Assembly: GCF_020991455.1 (NCBI RefSeq)
Contig: NZ_JAJMOX010000013.1
Coordinates: 1 to 64,000 of the forward strand
DNA: 64,000 nucleotides
Direction of reading: 5' to 3'
Source: Flavobacterium sp. JAS
GTDB lineage: Bacteria; Bacteroidota; Bacteroidia; Flavobacteriales; Flavobacteriaceae
In this document: in pieces, positions 1 through 7,837 of the stretch
Layout: each line of letters begins with the position of its first letter
Position numbering within the stretch: position 1 is the stretch's first letter
Made by a program: the position numbers and the translations under genes
The notes under the pieces: model-generated
What the model saw: the letters and a program-made list of their open reading frames with translations, nothing else
Told to the model about the DNA's origin: nothing
Databases searched by the model: none

Positions 1-69
1 AACGTGCCTTGTAGCGAAGAAGAACACCAAATGAACAGAAGAAGTGAGTTTCTTATTTCGGCATTATGA
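1..69 (+). CDS. C-terminal end of an OmpA-family outer-membrane protein (partial)
   Basis: Reading frame 1 is open from the first base to a TGA at 67-69 and ends with residues CSEEEHQMNRRSEF. This is the characteristic C-terminal end of the OmpA/Pal peptidoglycan-binding domain, whose NRRSEF/NRRVEF tail binds the cell wall. Only about 22 residues are inside the window, so the full architecture cannot be judged; in Flavobacterium such proteins often carry N-terminal repeats of other types. The call rests on this short motif alone. Confidence 0.7.
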   Translation, partial: NVPCSEEEHQMNRRSEFLISAL

Positions 70-153
70 TAAATTTTTGTGAAAAAACAATTTTAGGTTC
101 GATTTTTGTCTATACTGTATGTAATTAATTTAATTTTATAAAAAATTGAAATC

Positions 154-648
154 ATGAAATTAGTAAAACAATTATTTATAGCAATATTATTTTTTGCTGT
201 GAGCTCTTCGCATGCACAGGTATCGGTCAATGTCAATATCGGAACTCCACCAGCTTGGGGGCCTGTAGGTTATACCGATGTACGTTATTATTATTTGCCT
301 GATTTAGAAATGTATTATGATATTAATGCATCAAGTTACCTCTATATCAGCAATGGAAGATGGTTAAGAGCCAGAAGTTTACCAAGTCATTATAGAAATT
401 ATGACTTATATAACGAATATAAAGTTGTCCTTACCGATTACAGAGGAGACAGACCTTATGACAATTATAAAGTTCACAAAGTAAAATATGGTAAAGGTTA
501 CAAAGGAAAACCACAAAAAACTATTGGTCAAAAACCAGGTAAAGGCAACAACAAAAATTATAGTGGAAACAATGGAAACGGAAATGGCAATGGAAACGGG
601 AAAGGAAATAATGGAAATGGAAAAGGCCACGGAAACGGAAAACATTAA
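154..648 (+). CDS. Small secreted protein with Gly/Asn/Lys-rich tail, function unknown
   Basis: The 164-residue product starts with a signal peptide (residues 1-21, ending SSSHAQ) and so is exported across the inner membrane. The middle part (about 25-110) is rich in Tyr and Asp. From about residue 112 the chain becomes a low-complexity tail of Gly, Asn and Lys with many GN and GNGK steps, ending in GKH. I do not recognise a named domain. Similar short secreted proteins with GN-rich tails are common in Flavobacterium. It stands alone, followed by a strong bidirectional terminator at 732-761 shared with the convergent lipoprotein gene. A cell-envelope role is likely but not shown. The antisense frame across the tail is an artefact of the repeat-rich codons. 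Confidence 0.75.
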   Translation: MKLVKQLFIAILFFAVSSSHAQVSVNVNIGTPPAWGPVGYTDVRYYYLPDLEMYYDINASSYLYISNGRWLRARSLPSHYRNYDLYNEYKVVLTDYRGDRPYDNYKVHKVKYGKGYKGKPQKTIGQKPGKGNNKNYSGNNGNGNGNGNGKGNNGNGKGHGNGKH

Positions 649-730
649 ACTATAATGCTAAAAAGGGGTTTTCGTAAATCCTCTTTTTATATAAATACTA
701 ACACAAGAAGTTTTAAATAAAATTGTATAA

Positions 731-762
731 AAAAACCTGTTCATTTACTTGAACAGGTTTTA
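731..762. terminator. Bidirectional terminator hairpin
   Basis: Arms AAAACCTGTTCA (732-743) and TGAACAGGTTTT (750-761) pair perfectly over 12 bp around a 6-base loop, with A/T runs on both sides. It separates the convergent genes at 154-648 and 796-993. Confidence 0.8.
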
Positions 763-795
763 TATTTTTATTTAATAATGAGTTTTTAAAACTAA

Positions 796-993
796 CTATT
801 TCTTCTGTTGCCCCGGTGCATAAGCTTTGGCACTCTTACTTCCATTCATCTTTTTTGCCTGCCCCGGAGGAATTTTTCCAGAGTTTGAAGATGAATTATG
901 ACCTGTATGAACAGTATGAACACTACAGCTTGTAACAAATAATGTAAACAAAATAGTAACGAAGAAGTATTTAAAAGATCCGGTAATTTTCAT
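796..993 (-). CDS. Small lipoprotein, function unknown
   Basis: The best start is the ATG at 993, giving 65 residues that begin MKITGSFKYFFVTILFTLFVTSCS. This is a lipoprotein signal peptide with a lipobox ending in Cys (LFVTSC), so the mature protein should be lipid-anchored. The longer frame from 1041 only adds a hydrophilic extension in front of the signal and is less likely. The mature part is about 40 residues, with His/Ser-rich and then PPGQAKK / APGQQKK motifs. The PPGQAKK motif recurs in small flavobacterial lipoproteins; no function is known to me. Confidence 0.65.
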   Translation of the reverse strand: MKITGSFKYFFVTILFTLFVTSCSVHTVHTGHNSSSNSGKIPPGQAKKMNGSKSAKAYAPGQQKK

Positions 994-1144
994 AGGTTTT
1001 GTTTTTGATTTGGTTTCCAAAGTTACATTTTTTCCTATCATATCATAAAATGATTTACGTTTTTTTACTGCAGCCCGAATACTTCTCCTGTATTATACCA
1101 TAAACTTGTACACTGAAATATTGTCAAACCTTAAAACTGTTTTT

Positions 1145-1176
1145 ATTGTAGTTTTTGATTATTTTAAATATATTTG
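1145..1176 (+). promoter_or_regulatory. Promoter of the GNAT gene
   Basis: TATATTTG (1169-1176) matches the Bacteroidota -7 box TAnnTTTG exactly, and ATTG (1145-1148) lies 20 bases upstream as a near-match to the -33 TTTG. Transcription would start at about 1181-1182, at the ATG itself, so the mRNA may have no 5' leader. Confidence 0.5.
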
Positions 1177-1180
1177 AGAT

Positions 1181-1657
1181 ATGGATACAATTAATCAAAA
1201 CATCACCACCAGACCAGCTACAAGTACAGATTTACCGCAGCTTAATGAATTCCTGCAATTTTTGGTTGAGGCAGAACGTCCTTTTGATCCCACCTTAAAA
1301 GATGGAAAAATCTTTTATTATGATATTCAAGAACTTATACTAGATAAGGATACAGAAATTTTGGTCATCGAAGATAATAATGAAATTATAGGATGTGGCT
1401 ACGCCCAAATTAGATCGGCTAAAGCATATCAACATCACGAACTTTTTGGATATCTTGGCTTTATGTATGTAAAACCAGAATTTAGAGGAAGAGGCATTAA
1501 CAACTTATTATTAAACGATCTTAAAAAATGGATCTTATCAAAAGGAATTACTGAGGTTCGACTGGAAGTTTACTCATATAATGAAGCTGCTATTAGAGCC
1601 TATGAAAAAGCAGGTTTCAATAAAATAATGACCGCAATGCGTTGTGAAATTGACTAG
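1181..1657 (+). CDS. GNAT-family N-acetyltransferase
   Basis: The 158-residue product has the full GNAT fold: the N-terminal ITTRPATSTDLPQL start of the domain, a central strand with LGFMYVKPEFRGRGINNLLL (the acetyl-CoA pyrophosphate loop, RGRGIN), and a C-terminal VRLEVYSYNEAAIRAYEKAGF motif typical of acetyltransferases acting on small amines or protein N-termini. It should transfer an acetyl group from acetyl-CoA to an amine in the cytoplasm; the substrate cannot be told from the sequence. It is a single gene with its own promoter. There is no alternative ATG before the domain, so the start at 1181 is firm despite the very short or absent leader. Confidence 0.88.
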   Translation: MDTINQNITTRPATSTDLPQLNEFLQFLVEAERPFDPTLKDGKIFYYDIQELILDKDTEILVIEDNNEIIGCGYAQIRSAKAYQHHELFGYLGFMYVKPEFRGRGINNLLLNDLKKWILSKGITEVRLEVYSYNEAAIRAYEKAGFNKIMTAMRCEID

Positions 1658-1911
1658 TTCCTGGTCATAAAAAACTGCACTTCTTTACATTTCCATTTCA
1701 AACATCAAACAGACACTGCAGAATAGAACTTCTACGAAAATTTTAAATAAGTTTTTTTATCTTTCGCAAAATCACTAACTTGTTAATAATTAGGTACGCT
1801 ACACATCTTTGAATTATTTTTTTTAATAGTTCCATTTCTACATTTTCCTAAAATAAATTATATCGTAGTATACCTGAAGTAAATATTCTAACATTAAAAA
1901 AAGGATTTATT

Positions 1912-3378
1912 ATGCGAGTATCAGTCATCCGAAAAAATATAATATTTACCCCTGATTCCAAAAGAGTTGTTGCCCGATATTTTATGAATGGCGATGACCG
2001 AACCCAACAAATGGTACTACGCATAATGATGCTGGATGAAAAGCAAGTGCTGGAAACTCTAGAACAGACACTTCGTGAATTTGCCAGACGTCATCGAAAT
2101 ATTTCGTCCATATTTTTTCAACATTGCGAACGAATAAGAAGTCTGATAGAAGCATTGCAAATTGATTATGAAGCAATGTCTCTGGACAGAAAAATGCTTA
2201 TAGGTTCTTATTGTACTATGGAATACGCCATAGAATCGGCAGCTATTTTTAATCCATCTATTATTGAGGATCTTGATCAATCAGGGCTCGAAGCAGGTGA
2301 AAAACGTGTTATTATTTCTTTTAGAGCAACTGGTGAAGGCCATATTTCATCAATTGTTTTTAGAAGAGGAATTCTCGACAGGAATAATAACCTGCAAGTC
2401 ATGAAAATTGGCCATAATATTGATAAGGCCGAGATTAATCATAAATCTACTTTCAATAAAGAACGATTTTTACTGAAATTGTCTGAAATGCATACGCAGG
2501 ACAAATACATCACACAAATTATGCAAGAGCTGCCTGACGATTTTGAGTATGCTGTTCTAAAAAATATAATTACAATAGCCTTAAGCGACCCATCAATTCG
2601 CGAAGAAAGAAAAATTGCTCTAAATGAAATAATGTGGCTGGCCAAATCATTTTACGATTTAGAATTCAAACATGATTCTGATATTACCGAGCGCGTTATA
2701 TTTCCGATATCAGATTCTGAAAGCCGCGGAATCGAAGATGCTCGTTTTGTCCGTTTTGTCGACGACGATGGTTCTACTCGCGTTATGGCTACTTATACAG
2801 CTTATAACGGTCACGCTATATTACCAAAGCTTATTTCCACCGAGGATTTTTACTCCTTTAGAGTAATGCCTTTGCATGGTATTGGTGCTCAAAATAAAAA
2901 TCTGGCATTATTCCCCAAAAAAATCAACGGAAAATTTGCCATGCTTGCCAGAATCGATGGTGTCAACAATTATATCATGTATTCTGACAGAGTTACACAA
3001 TGGAATAATCCTGTGCTCCTTCAGGAACCGCGTTATACCTGGGAATTTACACAAATAGGAAATTGTGGATCACCACTTTGGACTGAAGAAGGCTGGTTGG
3101 TTATTACCCACGGCGTTGGTACAATGAGACGCTATTGCATTGGCGCATCCTTGTTTGACCTCGATAATCCAACTAAAGAAATTGGAAGACTGCAAGAACC
3201 ACTGCTTTCCCCACTGGAAGATGAGCGAGAAGGTTATGTCCCAAATGTTGTTTATTCCTGCGGTGCTATTATCCACAACAATAGTTTAATTTTACCCTAC
3301 GCCGTATCTGACTACTCCTCTACCTATGCCATAGTTGATATGGTAGAATTATTAGATGCGTTGAAGAATAGTCAGTAA
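1912..3378 (+). CDS. GH130-family glycoside phosphorylase/hydrolase with N-terminal helical extension
   Basis: The 488-residue product has GH130 features in the C-terminal two thirds: GIEDAR with the likely general acid Asp at residue 276, followed by YTAYNG, and later GNCGSPLW, HGVGTMRRY and the final PYAVSDYSST block of the five-bladed propeller. Known GH130 enzymes act on beta-mannosides (mannosyl-glucose, beta-1,4- or beta-1,2-mannooligosaccharides), mostly by phosphorolysis. There is no signal peptide, so it acts in the cytoplasm. The first about 130 residues are a helical, charged extension that shorter GH130 members (about 320-400 residues) lack. It stands alone; no mannose genes are adjacent, so the substrate is open. 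Its stop lies 1 base from the stop of the convergent methyltransferase. Confidence 0.85.
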   Translation: MRVSVIRKNIIFTPDSKRVVARYFMNGDDRTQQMVLRIMMLDEKQVLETLEQTLREFARRHRNISSIFFQHCERIRSLIEALQIDYEAMSLDRKMLIGSYCTMEYAIESAAIFNPSIIEDLDQSGLEAGEKRVIISFRATGEGHISSIVFRRGILDRNNNLQVMKIGHNIDKAEINHKSTFNKERFLLKLSEMHTQDKYITQIMQELPDDFEYAVLKNIITIALSDPSIREERKIALNEIMWLAKSFYDLEFKHDSDITERVIFPISDSESRGIEDARFVRFVDDDGSTRVMATYTAYNGHAILPKLISTEDFYSFRVMPLHGIGAQNKNLALFPKKINGKFAMLARIDGVNNYIMYSDRVTQWNNPVLLQEPRYTWEFTQIGNCGSPLWTEEGWLVITHGVGTMRRYCIGASLFDLDNPTKEIGRLQEPLLSPLEDEREGYVPNVVYSCGAIIHNNSLILPYAVSDYSSTYAIVDMVELLDALKNSQ

Positions 3379-3379
3379 A

Positions 3380-3988
3380 TTATTTTTTAAAAACTCCAAA
3401 TGTAAAATTCTGAACAGTATCGAAAGGAGTTTTATGATCAACGGTAAAAGAATCTAATAACTCAAAATCTGGGGTAAATTTTGCTTTCAAAGCACTTTCT
3501 GAATATTGTTTTATTGGTATACCGCTACATTTTAAAGGTCCGGTTTCTGAGAAAGTTCCTATTACTAAAATGCCATTTTTACTGATTCCGTCTTTAGCAG
3601 CTTGCAAATAAGATACGATATCCTTCTCCTCCGTTAGAAAATGAAAAGCCGCACGATCATACCAAAAATCATATTTAGTAGTGGGTTTAAAATCTGTAAT
3701 ATCACTAACAATCCAATTTACCTTTTCTGAATCGTTCAATAAACGCTTTTTGGCTTTAATAATCGCTTCTTCAGAAATGTCCAAAACAGTAATATTATTA
3801 TATCCCAATTGCAGTAAATGATCGACAAAAAAACTATCTCCTCCGCCAATATCAATAATAGCAGCATCCAACGGAATAGCATATTGCTGCAATAAATCAA
3901 GTGACGTTTGAGGAATTGGTTGATACCAACTAACTTCTGTAAGTGCTTTAGTTTGATAAATATTTTCCCAGTGTTTCTTCTTATCCAT
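3380..3988 (-). CDS. Class I SAM-dependent methyltransferase
   Basis: The 202-residue product starts with HWENIYQTKALTEVSWYQ, typical of a small group of type-11/12 methyltransferases, then carries motif I for S-adenosylmethionine binding (IIDIGGGDSFFVDHL, residues about 44-58), an acidic LDIS for the ribose (about 71), and SDITDF/WYDRAAFHFL for motif III. It would methylate a small molecule in the cytoplasm; thiopurine/tellurite-type or generic substrates are both possible and the sequence does not decide. It is convergent with GH130 and divergent from the oxyR-like gene (118 bp between starts), so a link to oxidative stress is possible but not shown. Confidence 0.8.
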   Translation of the reverse strand: MDKKKHWENIYQTKALTEVSWYQPIPQTSLDLLQQYAIPLDAAIIDIGGGDSFFVDHLLQLGYNNITVLDISEEAIIKAKKRLLNDSEKVNWIVSDITDFKPTTKYDFWYDRAAFHFLTEEKDIVSYLQAAKDGISKNGILVIGTFSETGPLKCSGIPIKQYSESALKAKFTPDFELLDSFTVDHKTPFDTVQNFTFGVFKK

Positions 3989-4106
3989 TTCTTTATGTAA
4001 TAACTAATGTTTTATACTGCAAAAATATAAATAAACAGCTTTAGTTTTAAAGCATCTTATATTGTAAATCTATAATTCTCTATCTTTATAAAAATATTTT
4101 ATAACA

Positions 4107-5072
4107 ATGACCATTCAGCAACTAAAATATATTGTAGCCTTAGACGAAGAACGCCATTTTGCACGAGCGGCAGAAGTTTGTATGGTAACTCAACCCGGAC
4201 TAACGATTCAGCTAAAAAATCTTGAAGAAGAAATTGGAATCAAAATTTTCGATCGAAACAAAGTACCCTTAACTCCTACTCTGCTTGGAATTGAAATTAT
4301 AAATAGGGCTAAAAAAATTCTCCGTGAAGCCGATGAAATTCGGGATTTTGTGGTTAACGAAAAAAACAAACTCGAAGGAGAAGTCAAAATTGGAATAATC
4401 TCAACATTATCGCCTTATCTGATTCCGCTTTTTATAAAGGCAATGAAAATAGCAACGCCAAAAATGCAATTCATTATCAAAGAAGCCAATACGGGTCAGC
4501 TTATGAATGATGTGATGACAGGCGCAATTGATGTGGCAATTATGGCGACACCTACCGGAAACCCAAATTTGATTGAACATCCGGTTTTCAAAGAACCTTT
4601 TGTTGCTTATTTAAATACGGTGCATCCCATGGCTGCCGAATCTCACTACGAGTTACAGCCTTCAGACAAAACCGAATTGCTTTTACTGCATCATGAGTAT
4701 TGCTACAATGCACAACTACTGGATATTTGCGACATTAAAAATCCGGGAAAAATTAAAGATCAGTTCAGTTACGATATCAGCTCTATTGAAACCTTAAAAA
4801 ATCTGGTAAGAGCACAATTAGGATTTGCCATTATACCACAACTTTCGATGATTAACGAAGTCGAAACAGGTCTTTTTAAACATTTTAAAGAACCAAAACC
4901 GGTACGCGAAATCAGTCTTGTAGTATCTGATACTTTTTCGAAAAAACTATTACTCGAAAAAATGAACGAAGCAATCTGGAATTGCCTTCCGGAATCCTTG
5001 CAGCAAAATTTTGCCTACCGAAAAATAAAATGGAACGATTCGCCATATTTTATCAAAGCCACAACAAGATAG
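4107..5072 (+). CDS. oxyR: OxyR-type LysR transcriptional regulator
   Basis: This 321-residue protein is a LysR regulator: N-terminal helix-turn-helix (residues about 1-60, with ERHFARAAEVCMVTQPGLTIQLKNLEEEIG), linker helix, and a substrate-binding domain from about 90. Cysteines fall at residues 199 and 208 (EYC-YNAQLLDI-C), the same positions and eight-residue spacing as the peroxide-sensing pair of E. coli OxyR. This supports a hydrogen-peroxide sensor that forms a disulfide and activates detoxification genes. The gene is followed by osmC and a hydrolase on the other strand, separated by a 156-bp inverted repeat and a terminator. The name oxyR is a good fit; the regulated targets are inferred. 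Confidence 0.88.
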   Translation: MTIQQLKYIVALDEERHFARAAEVCMVTQPGLTIQLKNLEEEIGIKIFDRNKVPLTPTLLGIEIINRAKKILREADEIRDFVVNEKNKLEGEVKIGIISTLSPYLIPLFIKAMKIATPKMQFIIKEANTGQLMNDVMTGAIDVAIMATPTGNPNLIEHPVFKEPFVAYLNTVHPMAAESHYELQPSDKTELLLLHHEYCYNAQLLDICDIKNPGKIKDQFSYDISSIETLKNLVRAQLGFAIIPQLSMINEVETGLFKHFKEPKPVREISLVVSDTFSKKLLLEKMNEAIWNCLPESLQQNFAYRKIKWNDSPYFIKATTR

Positions 5073-5110
5073 ATTTTATAAAAACTAAATGATGCTATAA
5101 GCATATATTT

Positions 5111-5266
5111 TGTGCCGTTAGGCACTAAAGGTCGGTAGAAAATATAAATTGTAATAAAATTAGCATGCCGTAGGTATGCAATGGGAACGTTTCATGGCGT
5201 ACCTACGGCACGCCTGCAAAATCCCTAATCTCATTTAGCTACCGACCTTTAGTGCCTAACGGCACA
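5111..5266. repeat. Nested inverted-repeat element (MITE/REP-like)
   Basis: The outer arms (5111-5138 and 5239-5266) are perfect reverse complements over 28 bp. Each arm holds its own small palindrome, GTGCC-GTTA-GGCAC. Inside lies a second inverted pair (5163-5179 and 5197-5213) with two mismatches around GCCGTAGGTA/TACCTACGGC. The element fills most of the gap between oxyR and the hydrolase and has no coding capacity. Confidence 0.85.
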
Positions 5267-5295
5267 TTTAAACTACGCATTGTATAAAACATAAA

Positions 5296-5333
5296 AAAAA
5301 AGCCGAAACACTTTTCAGTATTTCGGCTTTTTT
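5296..5333. terminator. Bidirectional terminator
   Basis: AAAAAAGCCGAAA (5296-5308) pairs with TTTCGGCTTTTTT (5321-5333) around a 12-base loop. It lies just after the stop of the minus-strand hydrolase gene and downstream of oxyR. Confidence 0.85.
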
Positions 5334-5351
5334 ATGAATAAGATGTTTGTA

Positions 5352-6149
5352 TTATTTTGCGCTTAAATCTTTGGCTGCACCAATAATTACATTAGCAACT
5401 GCCTCTGGTTGAGAGATAAAAACACAGTGGCTTCCTTTTACTTCTGTAACTTTAGTTTTAGAACGTTTGTACATTGCATGTTGAATAGAAGGATCAATAC
5501 TTTTATCTTGTGTTGCAAGAACAGCATAAGCAGGTTTATCTCTCCAAGCCGCTTTTGTTACAGGCGTTCCAAATCCTTTAGCATAAAATGCACCTTGTGA
5601 GGCATACATAAAAGCAGCTAATTCTTTGCTTACATCAGCACAAAATCCTGCATGAAATTTAGCTTGATCATAATAAACAATTCCTTTATCGTTAGGAGGT
5701 AAAACACCATTTTCAGGAGCCGGAGGTGCAGTTTGCAACCATTGTACAGTTGTTTCTCCATTATCTGGCTGGAAAGCCGCTACATAAACCAATCCAACAA
5801 CTTTTGGATGATTTCCGGCTTCAGTAATTACAGTTCCTCCCCAAGAGTGTCCTACCAAAATTGTTGGTCCATCCTGATTGTCAAGTACTACTTTTGTTGC
5901 TGCTACATCATCTTCAAGAGAGCTTAAAGGGTTTTGAACAATTGTTACTTTATATCCTTTTTTTGAAAGGACATCATATAAATTTCTCCATCCAGAACCA
6001 TCAGCGAAAGCTCCGTGTACCAAAACCACATTTTTAACCTTTGTTGCCGGCGCTTGCGCATTTGCATTTGTAGCAAATAAAATACTCATAATTAATGCTG
6101 CAGACATGAATAAACGATTCAATTGTCTTTTTAAAATTGCTGTTCCCAT
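5352..6149 (-). CDS. Secreted alpha/beta hydrolase (esterase-like)
   Basis: The 265-residue product has a signal peptide (residues 1-32, ending ATNANAQA), then an alpha/beta-hydrolase fold: VVLVHGAFADGSGW forms the oxyanion-hole strand (about 41-54), GHSWGG gives the nucleophile Ser102, and GSHCVFISQPE gives the catalytic His241; D215 (ATQDKSID) is the likely acid. This arrangement resembles the EstC / hydroxynitrile-lyase-like group of small esterases. It acts outside the cytoplasm. It follows osmC by 69 bp on the same strand with no terminator between, so both are likely cotranscribed from the osmC promoter. Substrate unknown. Confidence 0.85.
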   Translation of the reverse strand: MGTAILKRQLNRLFMSAALIMSILFATNANAQAPATKVKNVVLVHGAFADGSGWRNLYDVLSKKGYKVTIVQNPLSSLEDDVAATKVVLDNQDGPTILVGHSWGGTVITEAGNHPKVVGLVYVAAFQPDNGETTVQWLQTAPPAPENGVLPPNDKGIVYYDQAKFHAGFCADVSKELAAFMYASQGAFYAKGFGTPVTKAAWRDKPAYAVLATQDKSIDPSIQHAMYKRSKTKVTEVKGSHCVFISQPEAVANVIIGAAKDLSAK

Positions 6150-6218
6150 TTTTTTATTTTTTAAGATGTTATTGATTTGATTTATTAAAGTTATTGAATT
6201 TTATTAAAATATTAATTA

Positions 6219-6638
6219 TCAAGATAGTAGAGTTATTTTTAAAGCTATTTCTGTATTAAGCAATTTTGAAATTGGGCAAATTTCTTTTGCTTTTTGAGCA
6301 GTTTTTTCAAAATCTTCTGTTGAAATTCCAGGAACAGATCCTGTAAGTTCAAGAGTAATTAAAGTAATTGTACCATCTTCAAAAGTTACTTTGGCAGTTG
6401 TATTAAGGTCTTCCGGTACAAAACCGGCTTCTGATAATAAAAAGCTCAATTGCATGGTAAAACATCCTGCATGTGCCGCAGCGATCAATTCTTCAGGGTT
6501 AGTTCCTACTCCTTCTGCAAAACGAGTTTTAAAAGACAGTTGAGCATTGTTTAATGTTGTACTTTGTGTAGTAATGGTTCCTTTTCCTTCCATTCCTGTA
6601 CCTTTCCAGTTTGCGTTTGCGTTTCTTGTAAATTTCAT
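6219..6638 (-). CDS. osmC: OsmC-family peroxiredoxin (organic hydroperoxide reductase)
   Basis: The 139-residue product matches OsmC in length and motifs: MKFTRNANANWKGTGMEGKG at the N-terminus, NPEELIAAAHAGCFTMQL with the peroxidatic Cys59, and KAKEICPISKLL with the resolving Cys121. OsmC proteins are cytoplasmic dimers that reduce organic hydroperoxides with thiol reductants. The subtype looks like OsmC rather than Ohr from the AHAGCF context. The gene is first in a two-gene unit with the secreted hydrolase and has a near-perfect promoter at 6700-6731. The nearby oxyR-type gene is a plausible controller. Confidence 0.9.
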   Translation of the reverse strand: MKFTRNANANWKGTGMEGKGTITTQSTTLNNAQLSFKTRFAEGVGTNPEELIAAAHAGCFTMQLSFLLSEAGFVPEDLNTTAKVTFEDGTITLITLELTGSVPGISTEDFEKTAQKAKEICPISKLLNTEIALKITLLS

Positions 6639-6699
6639 GACTAAAGTTTTTAATGTTATAAATTTTTGATTTTCAAATAATTGTTCTGATTTGATAGGA

Positions 6700-6731
6700 C
6701 AAATGTATGGCGACTATCTTCATTAATCAAA
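6700..6731 (-). promoter_or_regulatory. osmC promoter
   Basis: Read on the minus strand, TTTG (6728-6731) is followed after 20 bases by TACATTTG (6700-6707), a perfect Bacteroidota promoter. A GATAG...CTATC inverted repeat (6693-6697 and 6714-6718) brackets the -7 box. The first part, ATAG-N7-GTAT, loosely recalls an OxyR half-site, but the full four-part OxyR pattern is not present. Confidence 0.65.
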
Positions 6732-7159
6732 TTGATAATTTTGTAGTCTTATAAATAAATTTTATAATCTTGATTTGCAATTTCAGAAAATGCCCGCCAT
6801 TTATGGAGATCCATACCATAATGTTCTCTCTGCTCCTGCACTAGTATTCCATAATTATTTTAGCCAACATATATGCCATGATCAAAATACCTTGGAAAAC
6901 CTGTTATTTGTATCAAAAAACTTTTCTTGCAATTGCCATATTTCGCTATAACTTCACAAATGATAATGATATCTCAACATAAATTATTAATATTCAAAAT
7001 TTTACTAGTTTTAAATTCTAAGACTAAATGAAATTTCCAGAAACAAAAGCCTCTCTATTTTGATAATTAATTTCTACCAAAGGCAATAAATCTCCATCAA
7101 CGAATGTTATCTAAGTAGGCATTAATCAGTTTTTAATGCTTTAAATTAATTTAAGAAGT
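6732..7159. other. 428-bp gap without recognised content
   Basis: A 53-codon frame can be read on the plus strand from 6791, but its product matches nothing I know and has no promoter-like sequence before it. No strong hairpin or repeat shared with the rest of the window was seen. It may hold the promoter of the gene at 7160. Confidence 0.5.
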
Positions 7160-7753
7160 ATGAAAAAAATATTGTTTATAATTATAATAACCGGGGTTTC
7201 TCTACAAGGATATGCGCAAAAAGAAGTGAATGGTAAATACAAACCAATTCCGTCTACCAATTCTGAGGTTAAAGAAATTCTACCACCAACAGAAACGCCA
7301 CCAACCGTAGATACACCGCCAGTAAAAGACCCAACCGTTTTAAAAATTAATCCGGATGATCTGTATAAAAATAATATTCTGTATAAACGAGAAGCCAATG
7401 TTGAAGGCGTTTTTTACAGAAGAAATGAATATTTAGGAGGTTTTGTAACCAATACAACTGTTTCTACTATTCGTTATCGTGATGCCGCTTTTGTAGATGG
7501 CGACAAGATTAGAGTTTATTTGAATGATAAAGTGATTGAAAAGGAAGTAAGGTTAAATGGTGATTTTCAAGGATTCAAAATAAACTTAGTAAAAGGAATT
7601 AATAAAATTGACTTTGAAGCTTTAAATGAAGGTTCTGCATCACCAAATACAGCCGAATTTCAGGTTTATGATGATAAAGGTACTGTAATCGAAGCCAGCC
7701 AATGGAATGTTGGTACTGGTTATAAAGCAACTATTATATTGTATAAAGAATAA
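7160..7753 (+). CDS. Secreted protein of unknown function
   Basis: The 197-residue product has a signal peptide (residues 1-19, ending QGYAQ), then a short Pro/Thr-rich stretch (about 41-58, with ETPPTVDTPPVKDPT) that looks like a flexible linker, and a C-terminal domain (about 60-197) predicted to be beta-rich. In this domain the segments DGDKIRVYLNDKVIEKEV and KGINKIDFEALNEG recall a small carbohydrate-binding-like or immunoglobulin-like sandwich seen in other flavobacterial secreted proteins, but I cannot name it. It is monocistronic and ends at a strong terminator shared with the efflux operon. Confidence 0.7.
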   Translation: MKKILFIIIITGVSLQGYAQKEVNGKYKPIPSTNSEVKEILPPTETPPTVDTPPVKDPTVLKINPDDLYKNNILYKREANVEGVFYRRNEYLGGFVTNTTVSTIRYRDAAFVDGDKIRVYLNDKVIEKEVRLNGDFQGFKINLVKGINKIDFEALNEGSASPNTAEFQVYDDKGTVIEASQWNVGTGYKATIILYKE

Positions 7754-7785
7754 AAACTGCAATTTTCTAATTGAATGCAAAAAAC

Positions 7786-7818
7786 AAAAAATCCCATTTT
7801 CATGAAATGGGATTTTTT
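7786..7818. terminator. Bidirectional terminator, AAATCCCATTT type
   Basis: AAAAATCCCATTT (7787-7799) pairs with AAATGGGATTTTT (7805-7817) around a 5-base loop. It lies between the convergent genes ending at 7753 and 7838. The same stem sequence recurs at 18104-18140 and 21057-21089. Confidence 0.85.
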
Positions 7819-7837
7819 ACTTTTAACTCTTTTTATA

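Noticed and set aside
406..645. 79-codon minus-strand frame inside the first secreted protein gene
   Set aside because: It is the antisense of the Gly/Asn/Lys-rich tail; its Val/Ile/Ser-rich product is a by-product of that codon use.
6791..6952. 53-codon plus-strand frame in the gap before 7160
   Set aside because: No promoter, no recognisable motif, and the product has no coding-like features.
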